Of a stretch of DNA of 64,000 nt, positions 18,964 to 26,807 are shown piece by piece (within the stretch, counting starts at the first letter, position 1; each line of letters opens with the position of its first letter). This DNA comes from Sedimenticola hydrogenitrophicus (lineage in GTDB: Bacteria; Pseudomonadota; Gammaproteobacteria; Chromatiales; Chromatiaceae), in contig NZ_JAQGEI010000034.1 of the NCBI RefSeq assembly GCF_029017505.1, positions 1 through 64,000 on the forward strand. Direction: 5' to 3'. Position numbers and translations under genes: made by a program. The notes beneath the pieces were generated by a model. It was not told the DNA's origin and ran no database searches. It was given only the letters and a program-made list of their open reading frames with translations.

Positions 18964-19976
18964 GGTCCCTGATACGGCTCCACCCGCTGCTCGATATCGC
19001 CAAAGATGTTGTGGCCGGTCTCATCCTCCATGCGGATGCGGATGGTGTCGCCGAAATCCATGAACGGGGTTTTGGGGTTTCCGCCGTTGATGGTCTCGAT
19101 CATGCGCACCTCGGCGATACAGGAGTAGCCGACCCCGCCGTCGGCAATGGCCGAACCCCACGCGGTGTTCTGTTTGTTGGAGACGGTGCCGGAGCCGATG
19201 ATGGCGCCGGCGCCCAGGGGACGGGTCTTGGCGGCATGGGCGATCAACTGGGGGAAGTTGAAGATCATGTCGACCCCGGCATTGGCCTTGCCGAAGGGCT
19301 GGCCGTTGTACTCCACCAGCAGCGGCAGGCTCACCCGTCCGTCATGCCAGTGTTCGCCCAGCTCGTCCGGGGTCACCGCCACCGGGGAGAAGGCGCTGGA
19401 GGGCTTGGACTGAAAAAAGCCGAAACCCTTGGCCAGCTCCGCCGGGATCAGGCCGCGCAGCGAGACATCGTTGACCAGCATCAGCAGACGGATCTGTCCA
19501 GCCGCCTGCTCCGTGCTACAGCCCATGGGGACATCTCCGGTGATCACCGCCACCTCGCTCTCGAAGTCGATGCCCCAGGCGCTGTCGGCCAGGCGGATCG
19601 GCTCGCGCGGTCCGAGAAAGGCGTCGGAGCCGCCCTGGTACATCAGCGGATCGTGCCAGAAGCTCTCCGGGACCTGCGCGCCGCGCGCCTGGCGCACCAG
19701 TTCCACGTGGTTGACATAGGCGCTGCCGTCGGCCCACTGGTAGGCGCGCGGCAGGGGAGAGGCGAGTTGCGCCATCTCCAGCTCGAAGGCGTCCTCCGCC
19801 TGCCCGTCATTGAGTGCGCGGTAGCGCTGCTGCAATGCCGGCTCGCAGGTCGGCCAGTCGTCCAGCGCCGCCTGCAGGGTGGGGGCGATGTCGTCGGCGC
19901 GTACGGCGCGGTGGAGGTCCTTGGAGACCACCAGCAGGACGCCGTCGCGTCCCTGTTTCAGTGAAGCCAGCTTCAT
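18960..19976 (-). CDS. fahA: Fumarylacetoacetase (FAH family)
   Basis: The 338-residue enzyme hydrolyses fumarylacetoacetate to fumarate and acetoacetate. The N-terminus (MKLASLKQGRDGVLLVVS) and the metal site segment WGIDFESEVAVITGDVPMG are those of bacterial fumarylacetoacetases, as are the GAGAIIGSGTVSN loop and the C-terminal GDTIRIRMEDETG. It is upstream of, and coupled to, maiA. A 357-base repeat-filled gap separates it from the VOC gene, so it may be transcribed separately from the upstream half of the cluster. Confidence 0.93.
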   Translation of the reverse strand: MKLASLKQGRDGVLLVVSKDLHRAVRADDIAPTLQAALDDWPTCEPALQQRYRALNDGQAEDAFELEMAQLASPLPRAYQWADGSAYVNHVELVRQARGAQVPESFWHDPLMYQGGSDAFLGPREPIRLADSAWGIDFESEVAVITGDVPMGCSTEQAAGQIRLLMLVNDVSLRGLIPAELAKGFGFFQSKPSSAFSPVAVTPDELGEHWHDGRVSLPLLVEYNGQPFGKANAGVDMIFNFPQLIAHAAKTRPLGAGAIIGSGTVSNKQNTAWGSAIADGGVGYSCIAEVRMIETINGGNPKTPFMDFGDTIRIRMEDETGHNIFGDIEQRVEPYQGP

Positions 19977-20022
19977 CGTTTTTCCTTTTACCCGTGAGAC
20001 GGGGTGTTGTCTTATAAAGCTA

Positions 20023-20055
20023 TTAGCCGCGAATGAACGCGAATAAACGCAGATA
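20023..20055. repeat. Repeat family D end copy
   Basis: TTAGCCGCGAATGAACGCG followed by AATAAACGCAGAT, near-identical to the copy at 16630. It lies just upstream of fahA. Confidence 0.6.
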
Positions 20056-20071
20056 ACGACTCGATCCTTCG

Positions 20072-20106
20072 GTAGGTTGGGGTGAGCGGAGCGAACCCCA
20101 ACCTAC
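20072..20106. repeat. GTAGGTTGGGGT hairpin
   Basis: GTAGGTTGGGGT at the left pairs with ACCCCAACCTAC at the right around an 11-base loop, forming a stable hairpin. It shares its ends with the 16681-16917 element and looks like a minimal member of that family. Confidence 0.7.
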
Positions 20107-20153
20107 ATGCATGCTGCTATCTACCCATATATAGGGCCAGTCCACGTTAACGG

Positions 20154-20311
20154 GTAGGATGGGTGGAGCGCCTTCCTCCCACGTGGCATTTGCCGGCACC
20201 TTCGCGGCGCGCAACCCATCAAGTAGCCGTACCCGAAGAGATGATGGGTTACGGCGCCCGTCCCTGTGGACTGCCTTCCGTAGCGTTGCCATGCGCCTCC
20301 ACCCATCCTAC
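20154..20311. repeat. Repeat family C (GTAGGATGGGTGGAGC ends)
   Basis: The element has inverted ends GTAGGATGGGTGGAG and CTCCACCCATCCTAC and two internal blocks, GCGCAACCCATCAAG and GATGGGTTACGGCGCC. A second copy with the same plan is at 60944-61097. No coding capacity. Together with the two preceding repeats it fills the fahA-VOC gap. Confidence 0.7.
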
Positions 20312-20333
20312 GCGCTGTGGTTGATACACAGAG

Positions 20334-20870
20334 TTACTCCTTGAACTCCTTCTCATGCAGCCAGGAAGCGTGGGTCACTACCTTCTTGGTCTTGCTCCAC
20401 TCCTCCAGCATGGCCGGGGCGATGTCGTGCAGCTCCTGCAGCATCTCCTGGGTGGCAGTAATCGTGGTGAGCTCCAGTCGGTGACCGTTGGGATCGAAGA
20501 AGTAGATCGACTTGATAATGCCATGATCGGTGGGGCCCACCACCTCGATGCCGTTGACCTCCAGCTGCGTCTTGGCCTCCATCAGGGCCGCCTCGTCTTC
20601 GACCCGGAAGGCGATGTGCTGTACCCAGTCCGGGGTGTTGGGGTCCTTGCCCATGGGCGGTGAGTTGGGCACCTCGAAGAAGGCCAGGATATTGCCCATG
20701 CCGGCATCCAGGAACAGGTGCATGTAGGGATCGGGCTCCTTGGTCGAAGGGACCCTGTCTTCCGAGATGGCCAGCAGGAAATCCATGTTCAGGTTCTTGG
20801 CATAGAACTCCACGGTCTCTTTGGCGTCATTGCAGCGATATGCAACGTGATGGATCTGTTTGATTTCCAC
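20334..20870 (-). CDS. VOC-family protein, possible ring-cleavage or other metal-dependent enzyme
   Basis: The 178-residue protein has the two beta-alpha-beta modules of the vicinal oxygen chelate fold. Candidate metal ligands are His8 (IHHVAYR), His85 (WVQHIAFRV) and Glu133 (NGHRLELTT), the His-His-Glu pattern of extradiol dioxygenases and relatives. Glu67 is another possible ligand. It sits in an aromatic catabolism cluster that lacks homogentisate 1,2-dioxygenase, so it is a candidate for that or another step. Glyoxalase-like isomerase or bleomycin-resistance-type binding are alternatives. The gap to the upstream DUF2783 gene is 43 bases, consistent with one operon. Confidence 0.8.
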   Translation of the reverse strand: MEIKQIHHVAYRCNDAKETVEFYAKNLNMDFLLAISEDRVPSTKEPDPYMHLFLDAGMGNILAFFEVPNSPPMGKDPNTPDWVQHIAFRVEDEAALMEAKTQLEVNGIEVVGPTDHGIIKSIYFFDPNGHRLELTTITATQEMLQELHDIAPAMLEEWSKTKKVVTHASWLHEKEFKE

Positions 20871-20913
20871 AGGTGGCTCCTGTCACTTGAACGGTAAAAG
20901 TGCAATCGGTTCG

Positions 20914-21120
20914 TCAATTCAACCCTTCGGCGGCGATCCGCAGCGCCTCTTCCAGGGTCTCTTTGTCGCCGATGTGATTGGCCAGCAGCAGGATCAACTT
21001 GGCGTTGGCCAGCCGGCTCTGCTCCTCACTCAGTTCCCGGTGCATCTCCACCAGGGCGTTGTAGAAGTCATCCGGACGGCTGAGGGTCGGCTGAACGTTC
21101 AGTTTGCGCGTCTCGATCAT
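20914..21120 (-). CDS. DUF2783-type small protein
   Basis: The 68-residue, mostly helical, Leu/Glu-rich protein has no signal peptide or membrane segment. Size, sequence style (PTLSRPDDFYNALVEMH) and position directly behind a FAD monooxygenase gene fit the DUF2783 family, which from memory typically accompanies such monooxygenases. It may be an accessory or small subunit. Its start lies 13 bases after the monooxygenase stop, pointing to co-translation. No function is established. Confidence 0.72.
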   Translation of the reverse strand: MIETRKLNVQPTLSRPDDFYNALVEMHRELSEEQSRLANAKLILLLANHIGDKETLEEALRIAAEGLN

Positions 21121-21133
21121 CAGTTATGCTCCT

Positions 21134-22831
21134 TCAGCTGCAAGCGGTGGCCCGTTTCAGGGCCGCTTCAATCTTCTGCCGATCCAGGCTGCGCCAGCGG
21201 GCGGCGACGTGCTGGTCGGGACGGAACAGGTAGAAGGTGCCGGGCCGGCCGTCGAAGCGCTTGCTCAGCACCCCTTTGGTATCGCTCACCGCGCGGACGC
21301 CGGCCGGCAGGTTGTCCGTCGGTTCGAGGCCCGCTACCAGGATATTCAGCGGGATATCGGCGTGCTCGGTGAGGCTGCTCAGGGCGGTCAGCTCGGGATC
21401 GCTCAGGGTGCCGTCGGTGGGGGCGAAATAGAGCCCGTTGAAGCGGCTGTTGGCGATCAGCCGCAGGAACCAGTCGCCCGCGTTGACCGGCGCGTCGGTG
21501 CTGGGAGCGCCGGGCACCATCTTGCTATCGAAGCGCTCCTCATCGGGGGTGTTGAGGGGGGAGTCCCGGTACACCGCCGGCGTGGAGAGCCGGCCGCTGT
21601 TGACCAGGGTGCGGGCAAACGGGTACTCCTCGGCCAGCAGCAGGGTGGCGTCGCGAAACGTGCGGCTGACCGCGCTCTTGGGGGTGATAAAGTCGGTGCT
21701 GCGGGTGGAGTTGAGCAGGTTCTCGTCGGCCGCCGGCACCCGTTCCGCATCATAGCTGTCGAGCAGCCGCTGCGGCGCCCTGCCGTCCAGCACCAGTTTC
21801 AGCTTCCACAGCAGGTTGTCGGTGTCCTGGAATCCGCTGTTGGCACCGCGGGCACCGAACGGCGAGACCTGGTGGGCGGCGTCGCCGACAAAGAACAGAC
21901 GACCGTGGCGGAACCGCTCCATGCGGCGGCACTGGAAGGTGTAGACCGAGGTCCACTCCAGTTCAAATTCGGTCTCCTCGCCGAGCATCGCCTTGAGCCG
22001 GGGGATGACGTTCTCCGGCTTCTTCTCCTCTTCCGGATCGGCGTCCCAGCCAAGCTGGAAGTCGATGCGCCAGACGTTGTCCGCCTGGCGGTGCAGCAGG
22101 GTGGAGCCACCCTGATGGAACGGGGGATCGAACCAGAACCAGCGCTCCGGCGGGTAATCGGTCTCCATCACCACATCGGCGATCAGGAAGCGGTCCTGGA
22201 ACACCTGGCCGCTGCTCTCCAGCCCCAGCATCCGGCGAATGCCGCTGTTGGCGCCATCGGCCACGATCAGATAGTCGCAGGTGAGGCGGTATGCACCGTC
22301 CGGGGTTTCCACCTGGATCTCCACGTGGTCGTCCTTTTCCGCCACGGCGGTGACCCGACTCTTCCAGCGCAGTTCCAGGTGCTTGGTCTGGCGGATCTGC
22401 TCGACCATGTACTCTTCCAGGTAGTACTGCTGCAGATTGATGAAGGCGGGCCGGTGATGATCCGACTCCGGCAGCAGGTTGAAGGTGTAGACCAGATCGT
22501 CGCGGAAAAACACCTTGCCGAGATTCCAGGTGATGCCCTTGTCCACCATGCGCTGGCCGCAGCCTAGCCGGTCGAGGATCTCCAGGGCACGCTTGGCGTA
22601 GCAGACGGCGCGGGAACCGATGCTGACAGTGTTGTTGTCGTCCAGGATCACCGCCGGGATGCCCTGGGCGGCGGCATCCAGGCCGGCCGCCATGCCGATC
22701 GGGCCGGCCCCCACCACGATGACCGGGTGGTGCACCGGGGCGGGGGTGTCCTGATCGGCCGAGTGGGAATATGCATAGACCGGGTTCTGATGGGTCTGCA
22801 ACATGGGTGGTCGATCCTCCTTTTGTGGCAT
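21134..22831 (-). CDS. FAD-dependent aromatic-ring monooxygenase (PheA/MhpA type)
   Basis: The 565-residue flavoprotein belongs to the FAD-binding monooxygenase family that hydroxylates aromatic rings using NAD(P)H and O2. The dinucleotide-binding VIVVGAGPIGMAAGL is at about 37-51. The DG motif appears in IVADGANSGIRR, and the GD motif in FFVGDAAHQVSPFGARGANSG. A thioredoxin-like C-terminal domain is likely (FYLFRPDQHVAARW). The first ATG (22831) has a modest AAGG. A strong AGGAGG lies 11 bases before a second in-frame ATG at 22804, which may be the real start. The substrate is not identifiable from sequence; a hydroxylated phenylacetate or phenylpropionate type is plausible from context. Confidence 0.85.
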   Translation of the reverse strand: MPQKEDRPPMLQTHQNPVYAYSHSADQDTPAPVHHPVIVVGAGPIGMAAGLDAAAQGIPAVILDDNNTVSIGSRAVCYAKRALEILDRLGCGQRMVDKGITWNLGKVFFRDDLVYTFNLLPESDHHRPAFINLQQYYLEEYMVEQIRQTKHLELRWKSRVTAVAEKDDHVEIQVETPDGAYRLTCDYLIVADGANSGIRRMLGLESSGQVFQDRFLIADVVMETDYPPERWFWFDPPFHQGGSTLLHRQADNVWRIDFQLGWDADPEEEKKPENVIPRLKAMLGEETEFELEWTSVYTFQCRRMERFRHGRLFFVGDAAHQVSPFGARGANSGFQDTDNLLWKLKLVLDGRAPQRLLDSYDAERVPAADENLLNSTRSTDFITPKSAVSRTFRDATLLLAEEYPFARTLVNSGRLSTPAVYRDSPLNTPDEERFDSKMVPGAPSTDAPVNAGDWFLRLIANSRFNGLYFAPTDGTLSDPELTALSSLTEHADIPLNILVAGLEPTDNLPAGVRAVSDTKGVLSKRFDGRPGTFYLFRPDQHVAARWRSLDRQKIEAALKRATACS

Positions 22832-22870
22832 CTTTGCGCCTTAACTATGGGGCTGTCGGGTCGCGCTGCT

Positions 22871-23827
22871 TCAGAGTGCGTCCTGCAGGGCGTGCCACAT
22901 CTCGGTGTCGCGCTCGGCGGTCCAGATGCGCGGGTTCGGATAATCGCCCGCCTCGTCATAGGCGCGGGTGATATCGAACGGCAGGCAGTGATCAAAAATC
23001 ACCCAATGGCCGAACTGCGGCTGCAGCACCTGGTAGGTCTCGGTGTAGATCTGGTTTAGTTCCTTGCCGGCGGCGCGTCCCTGCTTCACGCTTTCGAACA
23101 TCTGGGTAAGGAACTCCTGGGTACCGCTGATGGCGGCATCGACGGTCTCGGGGGTGGTGAGGGCATCGCCGCGGCCCGGTACCAGTTTTTCCGCGCCCAG
23201 GGCACGCACATTGGCCAGGGTCTGGGGCCAGTCGCTCAGGTAGGCATCGCCGGTGTAGGGGGTGGCGCCGAACTCCACCAGGTCGCCGCTGAACAGCACC
23301 TTCTCCTCCGGCAACCAGACCACGATGTCGCCCTTGGTGTGACCGCGGCCGATATGCTTCAGCTCGACCCGGCGCTTGCCCATCCACAGGGTCATGGAGC
23401 TTTCGAAGGTGAGGGTCGGCCAAGTGAGGCCGGGCACCGATTCCACACCCTGGAACAGGCGCGGGAAACGCCCCACCTCGGAGTCGAAATCGAACTGGCC
23501 GCGCTCCGCGATCAGCTCATAGGTGGCCTGGCTGGCGATGATATGATCGGCTTGATAGGCGGAGGCGCCCATGACGCGAACGGCATGGTAGTGAGAGAGC
23601 ACCACGTATTTGATAGGCTTGTCGGTGACCTCGCGGATGCGCCGGATCACATCCTGGGCCATATCCGGCGTCGCCTGGGTGTCGATCACCATCACCCCGT
23701 CATCACCGATAATGATACCGGTGTTGGGGTCGCCCTCGGCGGTGTAGGCGTACACGCCCTCGGCCAGTTTATCGAATGAAACCGTCTTCTCATCAACGTC
23801 CGCATGGGATGCAAATTTCTTGCTCAT
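22871..23827 (-). CDS. MBL-fold metallo-hydrolase with altered metal motif
   Basis: The protein has 318 residues from the ATG at 23827 (AAGG upstream); the 38-residue extension upstream is not protein-like. The overall fold is clear: IIIGDDGVMVIDTQA, the later GRGHTKGDIVVWLPEEKVLFSGDLV and VPGRGD. The usual HxHxDH zinc motif, however, reads SHYHAVRVMGAS, so the Asp and third His are replaced by Val-Arg. One metal site is therefore probably lost or rebuilt. It is the first gene after the MarR-type operator and 39 bases upstream of the monooxygenase gene, so it belongs to the aromatic operon. Lactone or thioester hydrolysis is possible; the reaction is unknown. Confidence 0.83.
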   Translation of the reverse strand: MSKKFASHADVDEKTVSFDKLAEGVYAYTAEGDPNTGIIIGDDGVMVIDTQATPDMAQDVIRRIREVTDKPIKYVVLSHYHAVRVMGASAYQADHIIASQATYELIAERGQFDFDSEVGRFPRLFQGVESVPGLTWPTLTFESSMTLWMGKRRVELKHIGRGHTKGDIVVWLPEEKVLFSGDLVEFGATPYTGDAYLSDWPQTLANVRALGAEKLVPGRGDALTTPETVDAAISGTQEFLTQMFESVKQGRAAGKELNQIYTETYQVLQPQFGHWVIFDHCLPFDITRAYDEAGDYPNPRIWTAERDTEMWHALQDAL

Positions 23828-23887
23828 CGGTGATACCTTCTGTCGGTCCGGATCGTGGAATATTAGTTGCCAGTGAAACAGTAATTC

Positions 23888-23901
23888 ATGACAAATGTCA
23901 T
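23888..23901. promoter_or_regulatory. Palindrome ATGACA-AA-TGTCAT
   Basis: A 6-bp inverted repeat with a 2-base spacer lies 61-74 bases upstream of the MBL gene, close to the candidate MarR operator. It may be part of the promoter architecture or a second regulator site. It is not assignable from sequence alone. Confidence 0.4.
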
Positions 23902-23913
23902 TTGCGGTAAATA

Positions 23914-23939
23914 TAGTTGCAATAGTAACTAATTGCAAC
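23914..23939. promoter_or_regulatory. Candidate MarR operator upstream of the aromatic operon
   Basis: TAGTT-N8-AACTA at 23914-23931 has the size and symmetry of MarR-family sites. It overlaps a second inverted repeat GTTGCAAT-N8-ATTGCAAC at 23916-23939. Both lie about 90-110 bases before the MBL start, in the 434-base gap downstream of the marR-type gene. No coding feature was seen elsewhere in this gap. Confidence 0.55.
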
Positions 23940-24261
23940 ATTGAAATAAGTAGGTTAATAAGGGGTGCTCCCTATGCCGAAAAGTATAGTAGGGAGGGGC
24001 GGGGTGGGCGGTTTCGGCGTGGTGTTGTGGGAGGATATAAACGCAGCTTATTGCGTTGTCGGCGGATGGTAATGGGAGATTGTTTCGGCGTATGAACTCC
24101 GTGCAAAAGCCGGGAACAGTGCGGGTGTTTCTCACAATGACAGCGGAGAGTATGTCACTGGATCAAGGCTGAACGGGTGGGCCCACGCGACCGTTAAAAC
24201 GACTCGCCTGTAGCAGAGGCTTTGTCCCGGGATGGACTTGTGCCGCTAAAGTTGTGGAGGT

Positions 24262-24753
24262 TCAGCTGGTGATGCAGAGTTCGCGGGCGCGTGCCTCGAG
24301 CTTGCTCAGCAACTGGTCAAACTCCTTGATCTCCCGGGCATTGAAGGGGGTGAGCAACTGGCGTTCGCGCTCCAGGGCCAGGGGAACGATCTGCTGGTAG
24401 ACCTTCATGCCCTTGGCGGCCAGCCTCAGCTGGGACTTGCGTCGATCCTTCTTGTCGGTTTTGCGCAGCACCCGGCCGGATTTGGTCAGGCTGGAGACGG
24501 CGCGGCTCACCTGCACCTTGTCCATATTGGTGCGTTCACAGATTTCGTTTGCCGAGAGGGGTTGATAGTTGCCGAGCACGGCGATCACCCGCCACTCCAT
24601 GATGCTGATGTTAAATCGTTCAGAGTAGATAGCAGCGATGCTGCTGGAAACAAAGTTGCTCAATACCGACAGGCGGTAAGGGATGAAGGTCTCAAGCTCG
24701 ACCCGTGGTTCGTCCCCGCTTTCGTTTGTTTTGGTTGTATTGTTCTGAGACAA
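24262..24753 (-). CDS. MarR-family transcriptional regulator
   Basis: The winged-helix regulator has 163 residues. I place the start at a TTG at 24753 because GGAG lies 8-11 bases upstream and similarity to the family begins about 20 residues later; an upstream ATG would add about 100 unrelated basic residues. The DNA-binding domain includes LSANEICERTNMDKVQVSRAVSSLTKSGRVLRKTDKKDRRK, with the wing basic hairpin DKKDRRK typical of MarR. It is upstream of and co-directional with the aromatic cluster, so it probably represses it until an aromatic ligand binds. Confidence 0.87.
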   Translation of the reverse strand: MSQNNTTKTNESGDEPRVELETFIPYRLSVLSNFVSSSIAAIYSERFNISIMEWRVIAVLGNYQPLSANEICERTNMDKVQVSRAVSSLTKSGRVLRKTDKKDRRKSQLRLAAKGMKVYQQIVPLALERERQLLTPFNAREIKEFDQLLSKLEARARELCITS

Positions 24754-25290
24754 CTTGCTGCTCCATTTGACAGATGATACTAACGAGGGTGGCCGCCTGT
24801 TCCGCGTTCCACTTGCCGCGAGTATATGGCCGACAGGCCATCTGCGCAAAATCCTTGTCAGGGTACCTGTCAGTTCGGACTGACCGAGTCGGCATTGTAA
24901 GCCAACTCTGTGTAATCTAGCCACTTTTCCTGCAGTGGGTCCAGGACGACGTCTTCTAACGCTGAGCAGGGCGAGGATCCGCCTGCTTGTTTGCCGGGAC
25001 GCCGTAAACCCTTTCATGCTACGCATCCTGCTTCGCATGAAAGTCCGGTCCACCCGTCCCTGGGTGGGCGTTCGCTGCTGCGCAGCTCACCCCTGGGGGC
25101 TTGCAGTGGCCATCCATGGCCGCGGACACCCGTCAATCAAGCAGGCTGATCCACTCTCACAGGCCGTTGCGTGTTTAGATCACGTGGCCCTGGCAGCGGG
25201 CCGGTTAACCGAGGAGTCGGGTAGTTTTTTACCCGGAAGGGCGCGCAGGCTACAATCCGTAGATCGAGATACATTCACCTGACTCACCCT
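24754..25290. other. Divergent intergenic region with hairpins, no gene seen
   Basis: The 537 bases between marR-type and dinB genes contain inverted repeats CTTTCATGC/GCATGAAAG at 25011-25043 and CGGGTA-gttttt-TACCCG at 25218-25235. The latter lies 15 bases before a TACAAT (25250-25255) that may be the dinB -10 box. A SOS-type CTGT-N8-ACAG box was not found. Open frames here have no support. Confidence 0.45.
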
Positions 25291-26487
25291 GTGATCATGA
25301 CCGGAAAAATCGCCACGTGGATCATGCATGTGGACATGGACGCCTTCTTCGCCGCTGTGGAGCAGCGCGATCGGCCGGAGTACCGCGGCCGGCCCGTGGT
25401 GGTCGGGGCTCAGCCGGGCCGCCGCGGCGTGGTGGCCACCTGCTCCTACGAAGCGCGGGTGTTTGGTATCCGTTCTGCCATGCCGATCTCCGAGGCCTAT
25501 CGTCGCTGCCCGGACGCCATCTATCTCAAACCGGACATGTCACGCTACGCGGAGGCGTCGCGGCAGGTGATGGCGGTGCTGGAGAGCATTTCGCCGGTGA
25601 TAGAGCCGGTATCGGTCGACGAGGCCTACCTGGAAATTTCCGGTCTGGAGCGGCTGTACGGCTCCCCGCACGCCATTGCCGGCCTGGTCAAGGAGCGTAT
25701 ATGGCAACGGGTCGGGTTGAGTTGTTCCGTCGGTGTCGGCCCCAACCGGCTCATTGCAAAGCTGGCTTCCGAGCACAACAAGCCGGACGGATTAACCGTC
25801 ATTCCGGCGCCGCAGGTGGAGGCATTTCTCAATCCCATGCCCCTCTCCAATCTGCGCGGGGTCGGCCCGCAGACGCTGAAGACGGTGCAGCGCCTGGGTA
25901 TCCGGACCGTGGGGCAGTTGCGGGAACTCCCGGCGGAGCTGCTCAACAGCTATTTCGGCGAAAACATGGGCGGCAGCCTCTATCGCCAGGCCCGTGGCCT
26001 GGGGTCTGATCAGGTGGGGGTGCGGGGCGGCCGGCAGTCCATTTCCAAGGAGACCACCTTCAATGAGGATATAACCGACCGGGAACGGCTCAGGGGCACC
26101 TTGCGGAGCCTGGCCTCCGAAGTGGGCCACAGCCTGCGCCAGGCGGGGTTGATGGGGCGGGTGGTAACCCTCAAGCTGCGGCTGGGAGGTTTTGAGACCC
26201 ATACCCGGCAGCGCCGCTTGCCGGTGGCCAGTGACTCGGATGCCATGCTGTTTCAACTGGCGTGGGAGCTGTTTATCAGTTCACCCTTTGTCGACCGGCC
26301 CATCCGCTTGATCGGTATCGGCATCTCCGACTGGGGCGATGGGAGTGGAGAGACCCTGGATCTGTTCGCTTCCGGTGCGGGCCGCGAGCGGGAACGACGC
26401 CTCTACGCCATGCTGGATAACGCGGCCGAGCGGTTCGGCGAGGGCAAGCTGTCACTGGGTGTGCCGACCCGTAAACAGAATAAGTAG
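25291..26487 (+). CDS. dinB: DNA polymerase IV (Y-family)
   Basis: The 398-residue translesion polymerase has the catalytic N-terminal MHVDMDAFFAAVEQRD and the acidic SVDEAYLEISG motif, with the palm/fingers, thumb (LRGVGPQTLKTVQRLGI helix-hairpin-helix) and little-finger domains in order. The frame opens at GTG 25291 with an ATG two codons later (25297) and another at 25324. No clear ribosome-binding site decides between them. The C-terminus ends TRKQNK without the canonical beta-clamp pentapeptide being obvious. A repeat element begins four bases after the stop. Confidence 0.93.
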   Translation: MIMTGKIATWIMHVDMDAFFAAVEQRDRPEYRGRPVVVGAQPGRRGVVATCSYEARVFGIRSAMPISEAYRRCPDAIYLKPDMSRYAEASRQVMAVLESISPVIEPVSVDEAYLEISGLERLYGSPHAIAGLVKERIWQRVGLSCSVGVGPNRLIAKLASEHNKPDGLTVIPAPQVEAFLNPMPLSNLRGVGPQTLKTVQRLGIRTVGQLRELPAELLNSYFGENMGGSLYRQARGLGSDQVGVRGGRQSISKETTFNEDITDRERLRGTLRSLASEVGHSLRQAGLMGRVVTLKLRLGGFETHTRQRRLPVASDSDAMLFQLAWELFISSPFVDRPIRLIGIGISDWGDGSGETLDLFASGAGRERERRLYAMLDNAAERFGEGKLSLGVPTRKQNK

Positions 26488-26491
26488 TTAG

Positions 26492-26807
26492 TTCTACTTT
26501 GTCGGATTGCGGATAGCTTCCGGGTGGGAGGATTCCAAGACCATCGGCGGCAGGAGGAGTGGTGCAGGGATGTACCACTCCTCGCCAATGCTCACGGGGT
26601 GATTGGCCTGCCTTGTTGGCCGATCTTGATGGCGCCTCGAATCCGGCTCCTTTTTCAGATTCAAGCCTGCCCTTGTTTGAGCGAAGCGAGTTTGGGCAGG
26701 CGCTGAAAAAGGGGCCGGATTCGAGGAAACAAGCCATCGTGTGAGGCCGGCAAGGCAGGCCAATCGCTTACAAACCGGGTAAGTAGTTCCAATCCGACAA
26801 AGTAGAA
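26492..26807. mobile_element. Composite repeat element, family B, with outer 18-bp ends
   Basis: Perfect 18-bp terminal inverted repeats lie at 26492-26509 (TTCTACTTTGTCGGATTG) and 26790-26807. Nested inside are a family-D-like hairpin (GAGTGGT...ACCACTC at 26557-26580) and a long imperfect palindrome at 26601-26765 with perfect 15-bp arms GATTGGCCTGCCTTG/CAAGGCAGGCCAATC. The inner palindrome recurs at 52115-52331 in the opposite orientation. The right end overlaps the 3' end of the M1-type peptidase gene and supplies its last codons. Confidence 0.75.

Noticed and set aside
24935-25282. Possible 115-residue protein upstream of dinB
   Set aside because: No ribosome-binding site, no domain, and the region is full of short inverted repeats and a probable promoter.
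25200-25290. LexA box before dinB
   Set aside because: No CTGT-N8-ACAG motif was found, so SOS control could not be claimed.
26276-26763. Frames within the family B repeat
   Set aside because: They arise from palindromic repeat DNA and have no support as genes.
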